Shown: piece after piece, positions 37,301 through 52,300 of the stretch | Layout of the letters: each line of letters opens with the position of its first letter | Position numbering within the stretch: the stretch's first letter is position 1 | NCBI RefSeq assembly: GCF_901933205.1 | Contig: NC_044572.1 | Span: 20,360,501-20,424,500 of the forward strand | Source: Camarhynchus parvulus | Lineage: Eukaryota > Chordata > Aves > Passeriformes > Thraupidae | DNA: 64,000 nt | Direction of reading: 5' to 3' | Position numbers and translations under genes: made by a program | Notes under the pieces: generated by a model | The model's input: only the letters and a program-made list of their open reading frames with translations | Told to the model about the DNA's origin: nothing | The model's database searches: none

Positions 37301-40300
37301 CTTCAGCAGAAACCCATGTTAGGTTTTTTTTTGTAAAAAACTGTAATTCTCAATTTCCTCATATTATCAATGCACTTTTCCATTAAAAATTGAAATTTAG
37401 ACATACCTTCCACATTCTGATAAAGTCCTATCCAAAAGCCTCCTACTTTATTTCCAAGTGGTTGAATTTTATGAGTCAGAAAGTGAGATTCATCCATGTT
37501 TTCTACTGAAACCAAGGTAGCTCCTGAAAGGCATTAATAAGCAAATAACCATAACCTAGATGAGTAACCACTGTAATGACCTCCTCTTTTTAGTCTGTAC
37601 AAACAATAGTTCCTGTACTAATGCTGCTCTGTTGGTGTCTCCACTGCTTCTTGCAGAAGACAATGTCCTGTAGGTAGTCAGAGGCTGTGGCCCCCACTGC
37701 TGCCCCCAGGATGGCGTCCCATGAGCCAGGACATAATGGGGAACTCACAAACAGGGAAGCTGTAGACCTGAGAGGACAGAAGGCTGCACAAAGTGACTCA
37801 TGTCAGCTTATTTCCATTGTGCCAGACTTAGAACAGCTTAGTAGGTTAAAAAAAATAAAATTCTTTTTCCTTTCAAATCAATATCTTTACATTTTTTGAT
37901 AGCCTTGTAAAGACATTGGTACAAATCTTTTTAGTTGATAATGAAGGCTCTCACCTAAGCGAGCACACTCAAGGGAGGCCAGACCCCAAGTTCTCCCAGC
38001 TGATGCTTCAAGGTAGTAGCAGTGATCTTGGTAAGGGATCCAAGCTTGGAGTTCATCTCCTTCAGGACAGTCTCCAGGCAGCTCAGCAGGGTCAGTAGGC
38101 GCTATCTCTAAAGAAGCCATGAAATGAAATATCACAATGAAATTGGTATTGCATTGTGAGTTGTCTCTGATTCTATGGCGTGTGTAAATAGTGTAGGATT
38201 TTTCTCACCCAGATTTATTTGTCTTGACATCTACTCATGGCTATTCCCACATACCCTCAACCCAGACAACAGGAAGAGCCAAGCAGTCAAAACTGTTAAA
38301 CATCTTATTTTTCAAATCACATTTCTCAGGGGAAGGAATCCAATTGCATCCTGCAACCTCTAACTAACTGCCTTGGCAGTACTGTGAGGCAAGCAAACCC
38401 TGAGGGATGATACAAATCTCAAATTTGCATTTTCACAACACAGAAGCTGTTGTAGGCTAATGAATCATTAATGCCACAGTCCCATGTTGTCTGGCTGCTT
38501 GGTCTCTTAATGTTGTCACTTTATAGATTAAAAAAAATCATCAGTGGAGCATGCCTCTGCCAAATCAGACTGTTTCTGATCATGGGTGCAACTCTAAGTC
38601 ACTTTGATGGATCTTGCCCTGCATAAGCAGAGCAAATGTATGCAGCTTTAAAACATAAAGGAGGGAAAACAGCACAATTATACAAAATCTAGATGCAAGC
38701 ATGCCTCTGCATATATCTGCAAAGAGTTAAAGTAGCATCCACATTGCCAAGGCTCTTACAGTTTTACCTCTAGTAATAGTGAATGGAAGTGAAGCTCTTG
38801 GCTGTGTTTTGGCTCAGGGACACTCGTGTGTGACCTTCCCCAGCTGAAGTTCATACAGTCAGTGCACAAACCCAGCACATACTTACATTACACACATACC
38901 TGTGTGATTTATGGTCATGTCTTGTAAAGAGCAAGATACACCTTGAAGATAGAGCTTCATTTTATGGAAACAGTTTTACCATGATAACAGTGCAGCAATA
39001 TGGATTTGTACTAGAGCCTTTCCTGTGCCTAAATTCAGTCATCATCCACTAGCAAATGTCCACATTCTGCTGGGAGGTATGTGCTACCCTGAAGCATAGT
39101 CCTCTGCAGGGAATGCCCAAATCAGAGCAAAGTCTCTAGGATTAGACAGGTTTATGGAATTAGGAATGTGTCTTTAAAATGGTTACCTGCTTTTGCTTAC
39201 CATCTGATATCATGCAAACTGAAAAGTAGCTTTCATTGCAAGATGCTGTTTTCCAAGTACCATCAAGATCAAGGTAAACACAAGCATTGTTTTCCTTTGG
39301 TTCCCCAGCTGCCCATTTTGTGTACCTGGTTTTCCAGTTATTGGTCCATCTGTAATACCCACCAGTCTGAAAACAAAGGAATTCTGGCAATAGTTGTTGT
39401 TGTTGTTTTTACATAAAAAATTTCTGCCACATAAATATAGTGTAAATATAACCATATGTCTATTTGACCTTTTTTTTTAAAAAAAGGGCCATTTTTTAAA
39501 ACCCCATTCACTGTTCTAAGCAACGTCATCAGGCAATTTGAGTTACACGAGAACTACATACGAACAGTGTTCAACATGGCATTGCTTTTGGGAGGGTTTT
39601 TCTGAAGTAACAAACTTCTACAATAGAGCAAGAAAGTCAGATGAGGCCATCTTAGGTCATTTAGTAAATCCTACATCAAGAGAAGCAATTACAGAGAATT
39701 TGTCCTCTCTGCTCTGCTTTATTTAAATTAAAATTCGGAGCTATTTGTGCATGAAGATTACTTGACATTAAACACTAAATAGTCAGCTTAAATCTTAAAA
39801 TATCTCCCTAATACTCACAGTAGCTTCTATTAATATATTAAAACTCAAAGTATCTTCCTGTATAGCAGGGTGTTTGACTTTCAGAGCAGCCAACAATCAC
39901 TTCATGACAGCTGCACTTTCTGACTCTCAGTCTGCAGTTTGACTTCTGTTACTGTTTCTAGAACTTTCTGCTTTCATCTTTTGCTTCTTGCTAACATTTT
40001 CTGTGATTCTTCACTCTGTTTGGTGAATGAAAATCCTTGACTTATTCTAACGGTACCCCTATATTTCTGTGCATTTACACAGTGAAGCCATTCAGAATGC
40101 AATTGCTCCACTGTTCGAAACTGGTCATCCAGAGGACTGTTAGAGCAGGAAAATTCCCTGAGCACCTGCCCCTCCCATTTATCCAGCACTTACCATATTG
40201 CTGTTAAGACCAATCCATACAGGTTTTCCATATTTCAGCATCTGGATCCACAAGAATGAATGGATGTAGGCATCTGAAATGCTGGCAAGTTCCGCAGATT

Positions 40301-43300
40301 TGTCCTGGCAGTTCCTTCTGGCCTCTTCCCATTGCATTTCAGATGAAATTACTGAATAGCTACTGTCGCCATAACCAGTAAAGCCAGAGGCTGGATTTGT
40401 TGTTGGTAATTCAGGCTGTGAGGGAACTATGGAGGAAAAACTGAATGAATGAATTTATAATATATTGCTCTTCTGCAGCACGCAAGATATAAAAAATTGG
40501 TCAAAAGGTCCTAGTCAATAAGTCAAAATGTTTTTCTAAGCTCATGAACAAAATAACAACAAAAACCTAAATTAAAAAAAACCCAAGCCAAATAAACCCC
40601 CCAACCCCCCAAAAAAACCAAAAAGCCAAACATAACTTTTAAGACTTGGAGCAAATTTGTTAATGTAATAAGATGAGTGAAATCCTGGATGCCATGAAGT
40701 AGAGTATACTTTCTGTAGACTTGACTGGTCCAGTCTAAGACTCCTAGATTGCGTATTTCAGATTTTGTGCTTTTAGTTATTTGACTAAATCTGAATATGT
40801 GAGTATACATTTATTTCTGATCGTTGGTGGATAGAACTTAGGACAAGGCATTTAAGGCATTAACTGTTGTAATCTCTAGACTCAGCCTAAGACTTTGAGA
40901 CCTGTTGTTAATTGCTGTTCACTCCAACTTCTTGGCCTGTCTGTAAGGGTTGCCAGAATGTTGCCTGCATGTTTGAGTCAGGCAGTGTACATTTCCACCC
41001 TTGTGATTGTAAATGTATTCAGAAGAGCTGGAACTGTGATCAAGAAAATTAAAAATGCCTCCATAAAACTATATTTGATGTGCGGGGAGAGGGTCTTCTT
41101 ACAAGCATGAGAGAATCTGTGCTGAGAGTGAACAGGCTGAAGTGAGGGATCAGGGAACAATTTTTACTTTAATGAAGCTAAGGCAAAATTTTTTTTGTTA
41201 TCAGTGCTTTGCCTTCTCTACTTTCATTATATGCTTGGACAGCTGTGATTTGTATAATTAAAATTCTACAGGAGTAGAGTCAATATTCATTACTCATTTT
41301 GGTGTACAAAACATAACAATATTCTTCTACAATAAAGACACATCCAAGAAGCTGTACATTTTGATTGACATCACATAGCATTCAGTAGAAATTGTGAGAG
41401 AGGATTAAACTCTCTGCTCAGATTCATCCAAGAGAATGGGAAGATCACTGCAAGAACATGATTTATACTTAGGACGCCTTAACCTCTTATACTTCACTGA
41501 GAAAAAGAAAAAAGCCATTTTCATTTATTATTCTCTACTATTACTCATGATTAGGTACAAAACCCCTGATTGAGATAGTGGTTCCTCTCCAGCAATTTCT
41601 GTGAAACAATTTGTGCTTTAAGCATAGCACTGCCTTAACACTGATGGAGGTCTGAAAGCCTGAGATTCAGAATAAGACTCAAACCTGGAAGGAATCATGT
41701 CAGGTTATATATTCATCTTATCTAACCAAGGTATTCTTCCTCTTTAGGAGACTGGGTCGAACAGAACTCACATGAATTCATCTGGCACACGTAGCCCCTT
41801 TCGTTGTCACAGCTATCATCTCTCCACCTCCCATCTGACTTCATGATGAAGACACAATCTGTCTGAAGGGGAGAGGAAGAGGCACAGCCATTACAAGGGG
41901 CAGTGGGGAGGGGGTGAGCTGAAGATCCTGTACTGGCAGTGCAGGCCTGATGGCAGAGAGGAGAGGAGCTCACTGAACACCTGCATAAATTAGTTCAAAT
42001 TTCCTAGGTTTCTGCCAGGCAGCTTGACCTGGTATTTATTAGTGACCCATTAAATTTGAACCAGGCTTCCACTGCTGCCAGTTAAGGTCTGAAAGAAGTA
42101 AATTAAACCCACTGTACCAGTTTTATTAAGAACTCCATAATGACTGTATAAGTGACTAAGGTACCTATAATAAATCTTCTCTGTTCTGATTTGCATTTAT
42201 GTAGATCTGTTTCAAAACATTTTTATCAATGAGAAAAACAATATAAGAACTATTGTTAAAAGCTCTAGTCTACATGAGTCTAATTGAAGCAGACTCTCTT
42301 GAAGAAAGCAGATGCTCTTTGCTGGCTTTTTATAGTCATTATGAAGTCACCATTATCAGATGCAACAAAATATTTTCTCTTTACTTCCTTCTGTTTAGTT
42401 GCTCCAGTATTTCCTTCATGACTCCCTGATTTCAAGATTGGCCATGGCAGTCTTTTGGCACGTCATCCAAGTTTCTCCTTTATGCTGATTTAAATAAGTT
42501 TTAGTCATCAGCTAAAGTTGACTGATAGCAGATGTTAAAATCTTGGGTGAATAACTGCCAGTCATTTCCTCAGATATTAGCATCTTTGGAAAAGAACCTG
42601 AGTTTCTGCAGAGAAAGAGTAATTTCACTGAAAATGTCAATTTGTACCATCAGAAATGAGTAAAGCAGTGTGGGAGAACATTAGCCAGAAGTGGGACATA
42701 CATATGGCCAAATTATTGTAGCATCAAAAATCTTAATTTTGGTTTATCATACCTTGTCTTTGTTTGGTCTTGCAGCTTTAGTGTTTGCATTAATGCAGTT
42801 TCGGAAGGAACTGATACAAATTTCCCCAAGCTTCTTTTACAGAGCTGTTTCTTGCAATAGTTCAGATGGAAGGCTTAAAATCCCTCTTCTACAGAACCTT
42901 TGTCAAACATTTGAGTGTATTTGGAATAATTATCAGATGATTTACTAAACCCCATTGCGCTTACAAAAGGACTTGTGTCAGCATCCTATTATTGCTGCTG
43001 TAAACTTTCTTTTAGGAAAATCAACTAGCTGCCCATGGTATAGAAGTTACTTAAATTTCCTGTACCTCCAGAGCATCATCTGTCAATCTTTCAAACTCAT
43101 AATAGTCAAAGTAGCTTTGCTGCTTTTCTGGTGCACCATTAACCCAGTTGGTGTAGGAAACAGTGCTTCCATCTGTCCAAAGAAATGTGGACTCTCTGTT
43201 GATATCATTCATCCCAATCCAAACATTTGTTGTGGCATGCTTCAAATGATAGAAGAGGAAAGCTGGAGAGAAGCAAAGATTTCTCATTAAGGAAACCTTA

Positions 43301-46300
43301 TCGTGACTTGCCCAAAAGAGGGAAAATATGTAAAAGCCCAAAGTAGGGGACACAATGAAAGGATAACATTTTCCCCTACACAGCCCATCTGACATTAAAT
43401 GTTTAGATAAGCATCCCTTCCCCACTGTGTATGCACACATAGGGTTTCAGAAAGTCCTGTTGCCAGTGAGAGAAACAGGAAATACAGATTTCTGTCAGTA
43501 TGAGAGATCTGTGGAACCGCCCTCAGAACACACTGGAAGTTTCATGAAAACAAAGCAGCTGAAAGAACTAGAAACAAACTTTATTTCTTATATGTAATAA
43601 TTTTAGCTATTGCCTTGGAGTTTCAAGTTAAAATAAACCATGAAGTGACCCGGCTAATAAGCAATTTTCATCAGGTAATCCCATATTTTATATTGGAGAG
43701 TATAGCAGTTTCTTTAGTGAGAGATTGAGATTTTTTTCTTTCAATAGAGCCCATATACATACCTTGCACTTGTTCATTTGGTATAGTAGCCAGGTTTCCT
43801 CCCAAACTGAAGCAAACATCTCGTGCAGCATGCCACGTGAGATTTCTTGTTATATTGGAAGCAAATACTTTGAAACACTGGAAACAAATTAAGCACTTTT
43901 TTCAAACTAGCAAAGACTGGAACTATTACATGTGAATGTTATCAATTAGCTCTAATATGTACTTTTCTGCAGAAAAAGAAATCAGGGCTAGAATGAGGGA
44001 CAGAGCTCAAGAGTAGAAAGTCTGGATAGGCAGGCCCAGGCATACACTTATCCCTCCTCATTGTACAAGGTGTAATCTGGGAGTCTGGTATCAAATGAAC
44101 TGATTGTAATGACATCAAGTACATAATCACTTTTCACATTTTCATCTGCCTTTTTCCTGCAGTAATAGAGACATCATTTGAAACCAAGAAAATGTGGCTT
44201 TGGGTGACACAGCTGCAGGGAATTATCTCTACTCTGCTTTGTCCTCCTCCTGATGACTGTGGTTACAACTGTTCATCCTGCCAAAGGGTGTGAAATATCC
44301 TTTGGCACATTGACCTAGCACTCTGAGGATGCAATAACAGGACAGTGCACATAAAGTAGACAAAACAGCCTTTGGTAGACGGAGCTTCAACTCAAATTGG
44401 TACAAACTCTTGTCTTACAGCGATGAGTACTTCCAGACTGTGTCTGAATGCAAAGCTGTCCTCAAAACAATTTTAGTAGGCATCATCTTTCTGAATTCAT
44501 AGCTTTGTGAACCCCTACAGGCAGAAGGGATTGCTCAAATATATTCTTTCTAAACCTTTCCACCATTCTTACAAGATTGACCATTACAAACTTGCATTTC
44601 TAAACAAAATAACATACATGAAGAGAGGAGGAGAGGCTTTCTTAAACAGAAACAGTGTATTTTAAGCCTGCACAAACTACGCTTTCTGAAATGTACTCAT
44701 ACATCTACTTTTAGTGTATTTCTCTGCAAAGTTAGATGTCTAAGTCACCTCAAAAAAAAGCCCAGCCATCCAGTCTGCACATTTTGACTAAGTAATTACT
44801 CTCCAGATTTAATTTCTAGTCATAAAAATGTGAGGTTTTCAGTATTTTCTCTTCAGTTCTACTGCTTTGCACAATTTACTGAAGATGTTTGTTGACATAC
44901 CTTGTTGTTAAAAAAAATCCAACTTTCTGGACATCCTCCAGGAGGCAATGGAGAAGGTAATGTTGAATTAATAGAACTGTTATTTTTTTCACATACAAAT
45001 TTATTGGCAGAACCACAGTTAATGTCATTCCACAAGCCTGGCAAATAAAAAGAAAAAATTCAACGTATAATAGTATTTAATATTTAGTAATAATAATTTA
45101 TAATTTTTTTTGATAAGCACAATTTTCTCTACTCTTTATTTCAGGCTACAGCTCGATCTAAAGGCAAAGTAACCTGGCACCTTCAAGTAGGCTCTAACTG
45201 TAACAGTAGTGTAGCCCCTAGTAGTTAATTTCAGCTCCCTGACCCATCTGCTCCTTGTTCAGGGCTCTCTCCACAGTGGCTATACCTGTTCATGGGGGTT
45301 TTTGTGAGCTCTGGCATCATCACATTGCAGGTAACAGGGGAAATACACCAGTAAGAAAATTTGGAAAAAAAAAAAGATGTTCAGAAATTGATGAGAGAAG
45401 AAATACCAGATCAATCTAATTGCACAATAGATGCTCAAACATACTGCTTTGATTATTTGTAAAACATAAGAGATCAGTACATATACACTAAATTCCCACT
45501 AGCCTCATTAAAGTTACAGAAATAGACCCAAGAGGAAGTAGAGGTCTAGGATTTGCAGGAAATTTCCATTCCAGTGTACTTGTAAACATATCTTAGGACA
45601 TTAGATGTATGTGTTTGCTTCGTCATTGACTTGTACCTTCAACTCCCATTTCCTGTAGCTGCTATAAATGTTTTCTTAAGTTCATAGTAAAGAAGATAGA
45701 CTATTCAAATTTTTACTGAAAGAAGTAGTGAAAAGCCCTGTAAAAAGGAAAAAACCCAGAAGGAAACCTCTGGTTTAAATGACTCATGGTACTATGGTGC
45801 TGAAATCTCCCCGTTCTAAGGGCATAGACTCTTCCATAGCTGGTGGTCCCATGACTGGGAAGAGCTACTGCATTGTGTTGGTTTATCGCTGGAAAGAAAT
45901 TGCAGAAAGCAACTGCCAAAGATTGTGTGACAGTTGACAGCAGATGCTTGACAGCACTAGTTAGAATCCAAGCAGAGACAAATAAAATCTAATAGTTTTG
46001 TATTGTCACTTACCATGCTCTGACAGCATAATCACACAATTTTCCTCATTATTTGCAAAGTTGGGTTCATTAGGAGCCCAGGCCACATAGGTTACTGGAG
46101 TTCCATCCACCCAGCTTAAAGAAAAGATATACAAGTAGTTATTAATTAATACCTTAATTTGTGACATGGTAGTCTTAATGAATACCTCATGAGTAGGAAT
46201 GTCTCTGAGGATTTATGGAAACTGACTACAATGGGAGGGGCTATTAGAGATTGCCCTTTCTTTACTTGATTATTCTAATTTGAAGACATTTCTGTAAAAT

Positions 46301-49300
46301 ATTTCTGGTTGCAAATCAGAAAAAGAATACACCAAGCATATTTTCTGTTAATGGCCACGATTTTTTGACAACATTTAATAAGAGTAATCAAAATCAGTTA
46401 TTCATAATGCATACTACAGAGAAGGATATTAAGACTTCATCCTAATAGTTATTACAATAACTATTTTATTCCTAGGTAACCGTATGCTTTTCAGTCTGAG
46501 CATTTGTGGTGTTTTCATAGGTGAAAACAAGAATGAAAATACTTTTCTCTGGATTTACTCTGCTCTACGGGGGGGTAGGGGGAAGTGTTCTATTTTTCTG
46601 TAAACTAAAGGACATTCTGTCAACTTTAAAACCATCCTTTCTAAAGTACCAAAGTTGCAACTTTTTCCTCAGTGTTTACCTGCTTTTTACTTTAATATTG
46701 GAGGAAGAGGAGGTTTTCACCACGTTTTATTCAGTATTTCAGAATTTAGATCAATAAGCCTGAAGTGGGAAAAATTTCAGCTGTATCATCTATGTATTGC
46801 TGCTGCTGATACAATTGTTCTAAATAAAGGAGATTCTCACTGGATCCATGGAATGCTCTACATCCCTAATTTGACTCCTAAATCAGGATGTTAAAGTCAT
46901 TTACCAACTCAGTCACTATCAACTTCTCTCCCCACTCCTCTTCTGCCTTTCTCAAGGTAAGTGACTTACATACATTCAACAGCAGCATTAAAATAGAAAG
47001 GCTAAAGTCAAATCTCCTCTAATCTTTTCCAGATCAACCTCAGAAGGAGTTTTTTTCACCTCCCAGCCACATCCTAACTAGCAGGTCGGAAGGTAAGCAG
47101 TGTGTCATGCTCTTTGGTATCTCTGCTTAGTTTTGAGTTGATTTGTGTGTTGATCTTTTCAGAATACTTGTTACTGTTTCTATACTGTAAATTTCTGCTG
47201 ATGTTTCTCCTGGAGTAGGAGTTTGCAGAGACTGCCTTTTGTAGTCATGGCCTGTGTCTTCTTAACTCTGGAAAACCCCTCTGATATGTAGATAAAAAGC
47301 ATAAGAAAGCCAAACCCTATGATATAGGGCATGTTTTAAGTGCATGTGTGCATGTTCATAGGTATAAATTCAGTATAGCAAGGTATCGCTCCAATTTATG
47401 GGACAAATCTCTAGAAGAAACTTGAGAAAGTGTGTATGGAGAGTAGAGCTGCCAAGATTTTCTTTGGCTAAGTGCTTACTCAAGGAAAAAAAGGTTCTTT
47501 TACTATTCCTTTTTGGGGAAACTATTGCACTTTAGAATATTCTAGGACTATTCCATTTTGCTTTGTACATAGTATGTGGGACAGCCTTCAGACCTTCAAG
47601 AGAATATTAAGTCCCTCCAGCTTCATAAAAATATTCTATTTGTTTCTACATGTTAGAAGCTGCACCGATCATCTTAACTTACCTGAACTTTTTATCAAGG
47701 CTCACTCTTAGACCAATGAAGTATCCTATTTGCTCTCTTCCATAGCTCTGCTAAATAAGAAAGACACTACTTCAATTAAAAAAAGAAATCTTTGAAGCAA
47801 AACAAGCCGAAATTGATACACCATTGATTAGGTCCACAGAGCAGCCACTGAAGTCCACAGCAGTAAAGCACCTGCTTGCAGTTAACCACTGCAACGTGTT
47901 CGTATGCTCAGGCACAGAAGTCAGGTTTTCATCTGGGACATCAGAGCCAAGACCTGCAGCTCTGAAGGCCCTTAGGATGGAGTAGAAAAGAAGCAGATTT
48001 TGAGCCAGAAAGTTGTACTCCTTTTTTATTCTCCCTTGAAGGCCAGCTGCTTTCCAAGACAGCTGGTACCTTCCCACATCACTCTTCCTGTCAACTGCAT
48101 CAGGCGTGGAGCAGGGGAGCCAAATCCCATGGGATCAAAGGGTGTTTTTGGGAATATTTCATTACCAAAAATGCTGATGCCTCTGCTTCTGAGACAACTC
48201 AAGTTTTACAAGCAGATTGTCAAAAGCGTTTCTACTTTAGGCAGTCTGTTATAATGATTCTTACATTTTTTTTTAGTGCTCTCTTCAGGAACCTTCTCTC
48301 ACTGTTACTATTAACAACAGCAAGGTCGGCAGAATTCTTCCTGCAAAAGTCTTGGGCTCTTTCCATGGAGACCTGTTCTTTGCTGATATAGTAGAGCTTG
48401 TCTTTATATATGACCCATCCATCTGCAGTGGTTTTATATTCTGGAAGATAAATAAGGTACCCTTAAATTTTATATGTGTTGAACACAAAAGCTTTTTCTA
48501 CAATAACAATTTTAGGAAAAAATTATTAATGATAAAAAAATAGATACAAAGACATACCATATGTGTCAATTGGTTCAGGTTTTAATGACACTCCTGCAAA
48601 AGAAGAAAGTAGAAGGCATGATACATCTCTTTAAGAGTGTGTTGTGATGTAGCTCATGACTGATTGCAAGAAGAGAGAGGAACAGAGCAGGATTCTTCAC
48701 TCCATTGCCATGGACTAGTAAACAAGCTTAGCCACACAGTTCAGCTTCACATTGCTCAATATGCAAGGCCATCTACTTTAACTTTGTATCGTAAGCGGTG
48801 CTTCACTTCAGCAAAGCCATAGCTTTGGCTGAATCACATTCCTGCACAAAGCAAGGCAAGGGAAAATTGCTCTTCCCAGCCTGCAAGTCACAGCAGACTT
48901 TATCTGAAACACTTTAAACTGCGGCATACAGCTCCTTTACTCCTTTATCCATAAGTAGATATTCTGTAATTCACCTGGGGGTATTTTCATCAAGAGGGAG
49001 GAAATCTCCAATAGATTTATTTTAGCTCTATCAAGAAAACTCTCAGAGTAATATTCATAAGCAAAAAGAAATATGGCTTTATGAATGTGCATATATATAT
49101 CTATGTATAGATATAGATTATATAGATATATAAAATAACCGTGAGCTCTTTCTGGTTGGGATAGAAAAAGAAGTAGCACTGCTGTGAACCATTGCTATTC
49201 CAAAACCAGTTGAATCCTGAATAATTCTACAGGAGAACCTGAAGTACCAAGAAATTTGACAAAGATATCATTCTTGATTTTTACCTTCACCTGTGTTAGT

Positions 49301-52300
49301 ATAAAATGCTAGCTATATAATGCTAGCCCTTACAACTCCTTAACTGCAACATTACAAAAATAAAAGCAAAAGTTACTTAATATCAAAAAATTTTGTAATC
49401 TTGCAAATATATGGATTATTTATACACCCTATTTTATGTAAAAATACATTAAATTCATTCTTATCATTCATAATGGAAAAATCTCAGCCCATAATATGTT
49501 ACTTAATGTTCTTGATCTCCATTTGGAAAAAGTAGTTCTTAAAATTTTGTCTCTTTCTCCAGTAACTTAACTTAGAAAGCAACTACTGATTAAAGTTTTT
49601 TAATCTTCTTGCCAAAAAAGAAGAAATCTACCTTGTTTTATTTGGCAAACCCAGTTGTGCTGTACTTGACAGACCGAAAGAGACCATGGTTGAGAATTTC
49701 CCGCATGTTGGAATGAGCCACAGAACTGGAGTCGTCCTGAGCTCCTTGGACTATCATCCCAGTCTGTGTACCTAACCTATAGGAGAAATCAACTTTGTTA
49801 CTCTTTTCATCTCTTTTGGTAGCTGTACTTTCAACTGGAAAACGGAAACTAATTGCTTTGTCTCAAAGATTCTGGTTTTAGCTTAAAAGAGCTGGAAATG
49901 CAGGGAAAGTGTTTCACTCCACATCTGTCCTGGTTCAGAATTGCATTGTCCAGCATCTCTCTGGTGGCAGTGACCATGTCATGCATCAATTCATTATTAC
50001 TTTTTCCCTTCCCTGTGGCTAATGAGGATGGGACTGTGACTTTAGGGAGGGAACTCATGTCCTACAAATCTAGGGGAGATACCTCTGAAGAAACTGACAT
50101 CCAAATGGTAAGGGAGACACGTGTGATACAACCTACCTATTATTGACAAGAATTCTTGATGACATCCCTTTCTGAAACTTTTGTGGAAAGAAACATGATA
50201 AGACAAAAGGTCCTTGCTTGTGTTAAAGAAAACCAAAGAATAGGGACTAGTAGTAAATGGAGGGTAATAAGGAGTAGAATCCTGCAGGAATGTTTTTCAC
50301 AGCTGTTGATACTTGCATAGGCTCAAGAGATGACTGGATAAATTCCCAGAAATACATAAATTAAAATTACAGATATGAGCTCCAGTTCTAAAAGACCTTG
50401 AACCATCACTTACTGGGGGATTCCGGAGTATACTGGGAAACATGCTCACTGTCTCATTAACTTTTTAGACATTTATGTTTTGACCTTATGTGTAAATATT
50501 ATCTTCTTGGAAGAGGAAATAAATTGGAGTGTTACACAGAAAACCTACAGAATCTGATGAGATGCAGATAATTTCCATGTATTCAAATGTTTAGCTGTGA
50601 AATTGGTTGTGACAATACAGATTAGCACCTGCATGAATGCTTGTAAGATTGGTTGTTTCTTTAACGAGGATAACAGCAAAAAGCCAAAAAGCGTATATAC
50701 AAATCCCAAAGTATCTTAGCAAACAAACATGATGAAAAACTTAGATACTCACTGGAGAGCCATCACTCCAGGCAAATCCTTCATCTGGATTCAAGGAAAA
50801 TATACCAAGCCAAGCTATTTCAAATATACAGCAAGTGGCTCTAAAAGAAAGTACAGAACAGAGCAGTGAGTAAAAATCAGCATTAAAAAAATCCAGAAAT
50901 TCATAGTTGAACTTTCTAGAGCACGTTGTAAAAGCAGTGAAGTTGCAAATTTCCCTATTACCTTTGGTGAAGAGCATACATGTGTTCTTCGTAGAAATGT
51001 GTAACATTTCTCTGGTTCAGTGTCAATAGCTTAGTTATCATACTTATTAGTGGTATTGATCATGTATTGCCCTAATGTACTATTCAGTCAGGGAAAGCCT
51101 TCACAGATTCAAAAAGTGGTTTCAGCACTGACCACTGAAAGATTGATACATACCTACTTTAAGTAGATACAGGGATCATATTTTTTACCCTTGTAGAAAT
51201 ACCACTAATTTCATGTTTCTAAACTAAATCTAGTAATCATGATACTGGTGGAGATTTTTTAAAATTTTTCTTGACACAAATCACTCTTTTTTTCCATGAA
51301 AAGGTTAAAATAGTACTGAATACATAAATTTCAAAGTATCACAGGTCTTTTGGCTTTTGAGGAATCCATACATTTTAGAAGTCATCTAGGATCATTCATA
51401 ATAGTTCATATGAAAAGTTTTTGAATCTGGTAAGATAAACACACGTCAAATACCAACCTCATTGCTTGGATTAGTAATGGCATCTCCTCCTTAGTGTTAA
51501 TGGTGACCAGATCCCCTCCTATTTGTCTGCAAAAATCTCGAGCTTCAAACCATGATTTCTTTCTAATATTTGATCTGCAAAAACACTATGGAGAAACTAA
51601 TTTAAAAGATATTATATACATGTTACAATAATAAAAGAATTACAGTCTTGCTTAAACATAAATGAAGTTTCATATGAGCTGAGTAAAAGTCCATAAGAGA
51701 AATAACATTTCCCACTGGTTTCTAGAATTTTTACACTACAGCTGCCTACCTACTTAGCATAGTGGTAAAAAAAGAGGAATTACTAAAGGAGAAAAGGGGT
51801 ACTGCTCCCCAACTACCTTTAATTTGTTTTAACTGAAGAACAGCCCAAGCCAACTTCCATATGAAGGGAAAGAAGAGTAGCTGTGGTTGAGAGGCAAAAT
51901 AGTCTGGGAGGAGTCTGAAGATTCAAGCAAAAGAATGACCTCGTGGTAATTTACAATTCTCGCTTTACATTTGCAGAATGATGTCTAACTGATTCAAGAG
52001 ACAATATGCACAGATTTTGACCAAAGTTAAAATTATGATCTGGGGATAAAGAAGCGCAAATAAATAGCATTCCAGATGAATTTGAAATAAATTAAAAAAA
52101 AAAAAGGAGAAGGACTCATTAATTCAATAAAGTGATAAAAATATTAACACCTTACACTTAGCATATTTCAACTTTGCATGATCCCAAATCCCTGTTTGCA
52201 CATTACACTTATTTCTTGTTCAAACTCCTTTTTCATACCTGCTCAGATACAGCTGACTGTACTTCAAACACAAGTTTTCTGTAATTTTGGGCGAGAAACT

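Noticed and set aside
49849..50236. Open frames on both strands just upstream of the last gene A CTLD4 exon
   Set aside because: Intronic, no similarity, and the flanking exons splice in phase without them.
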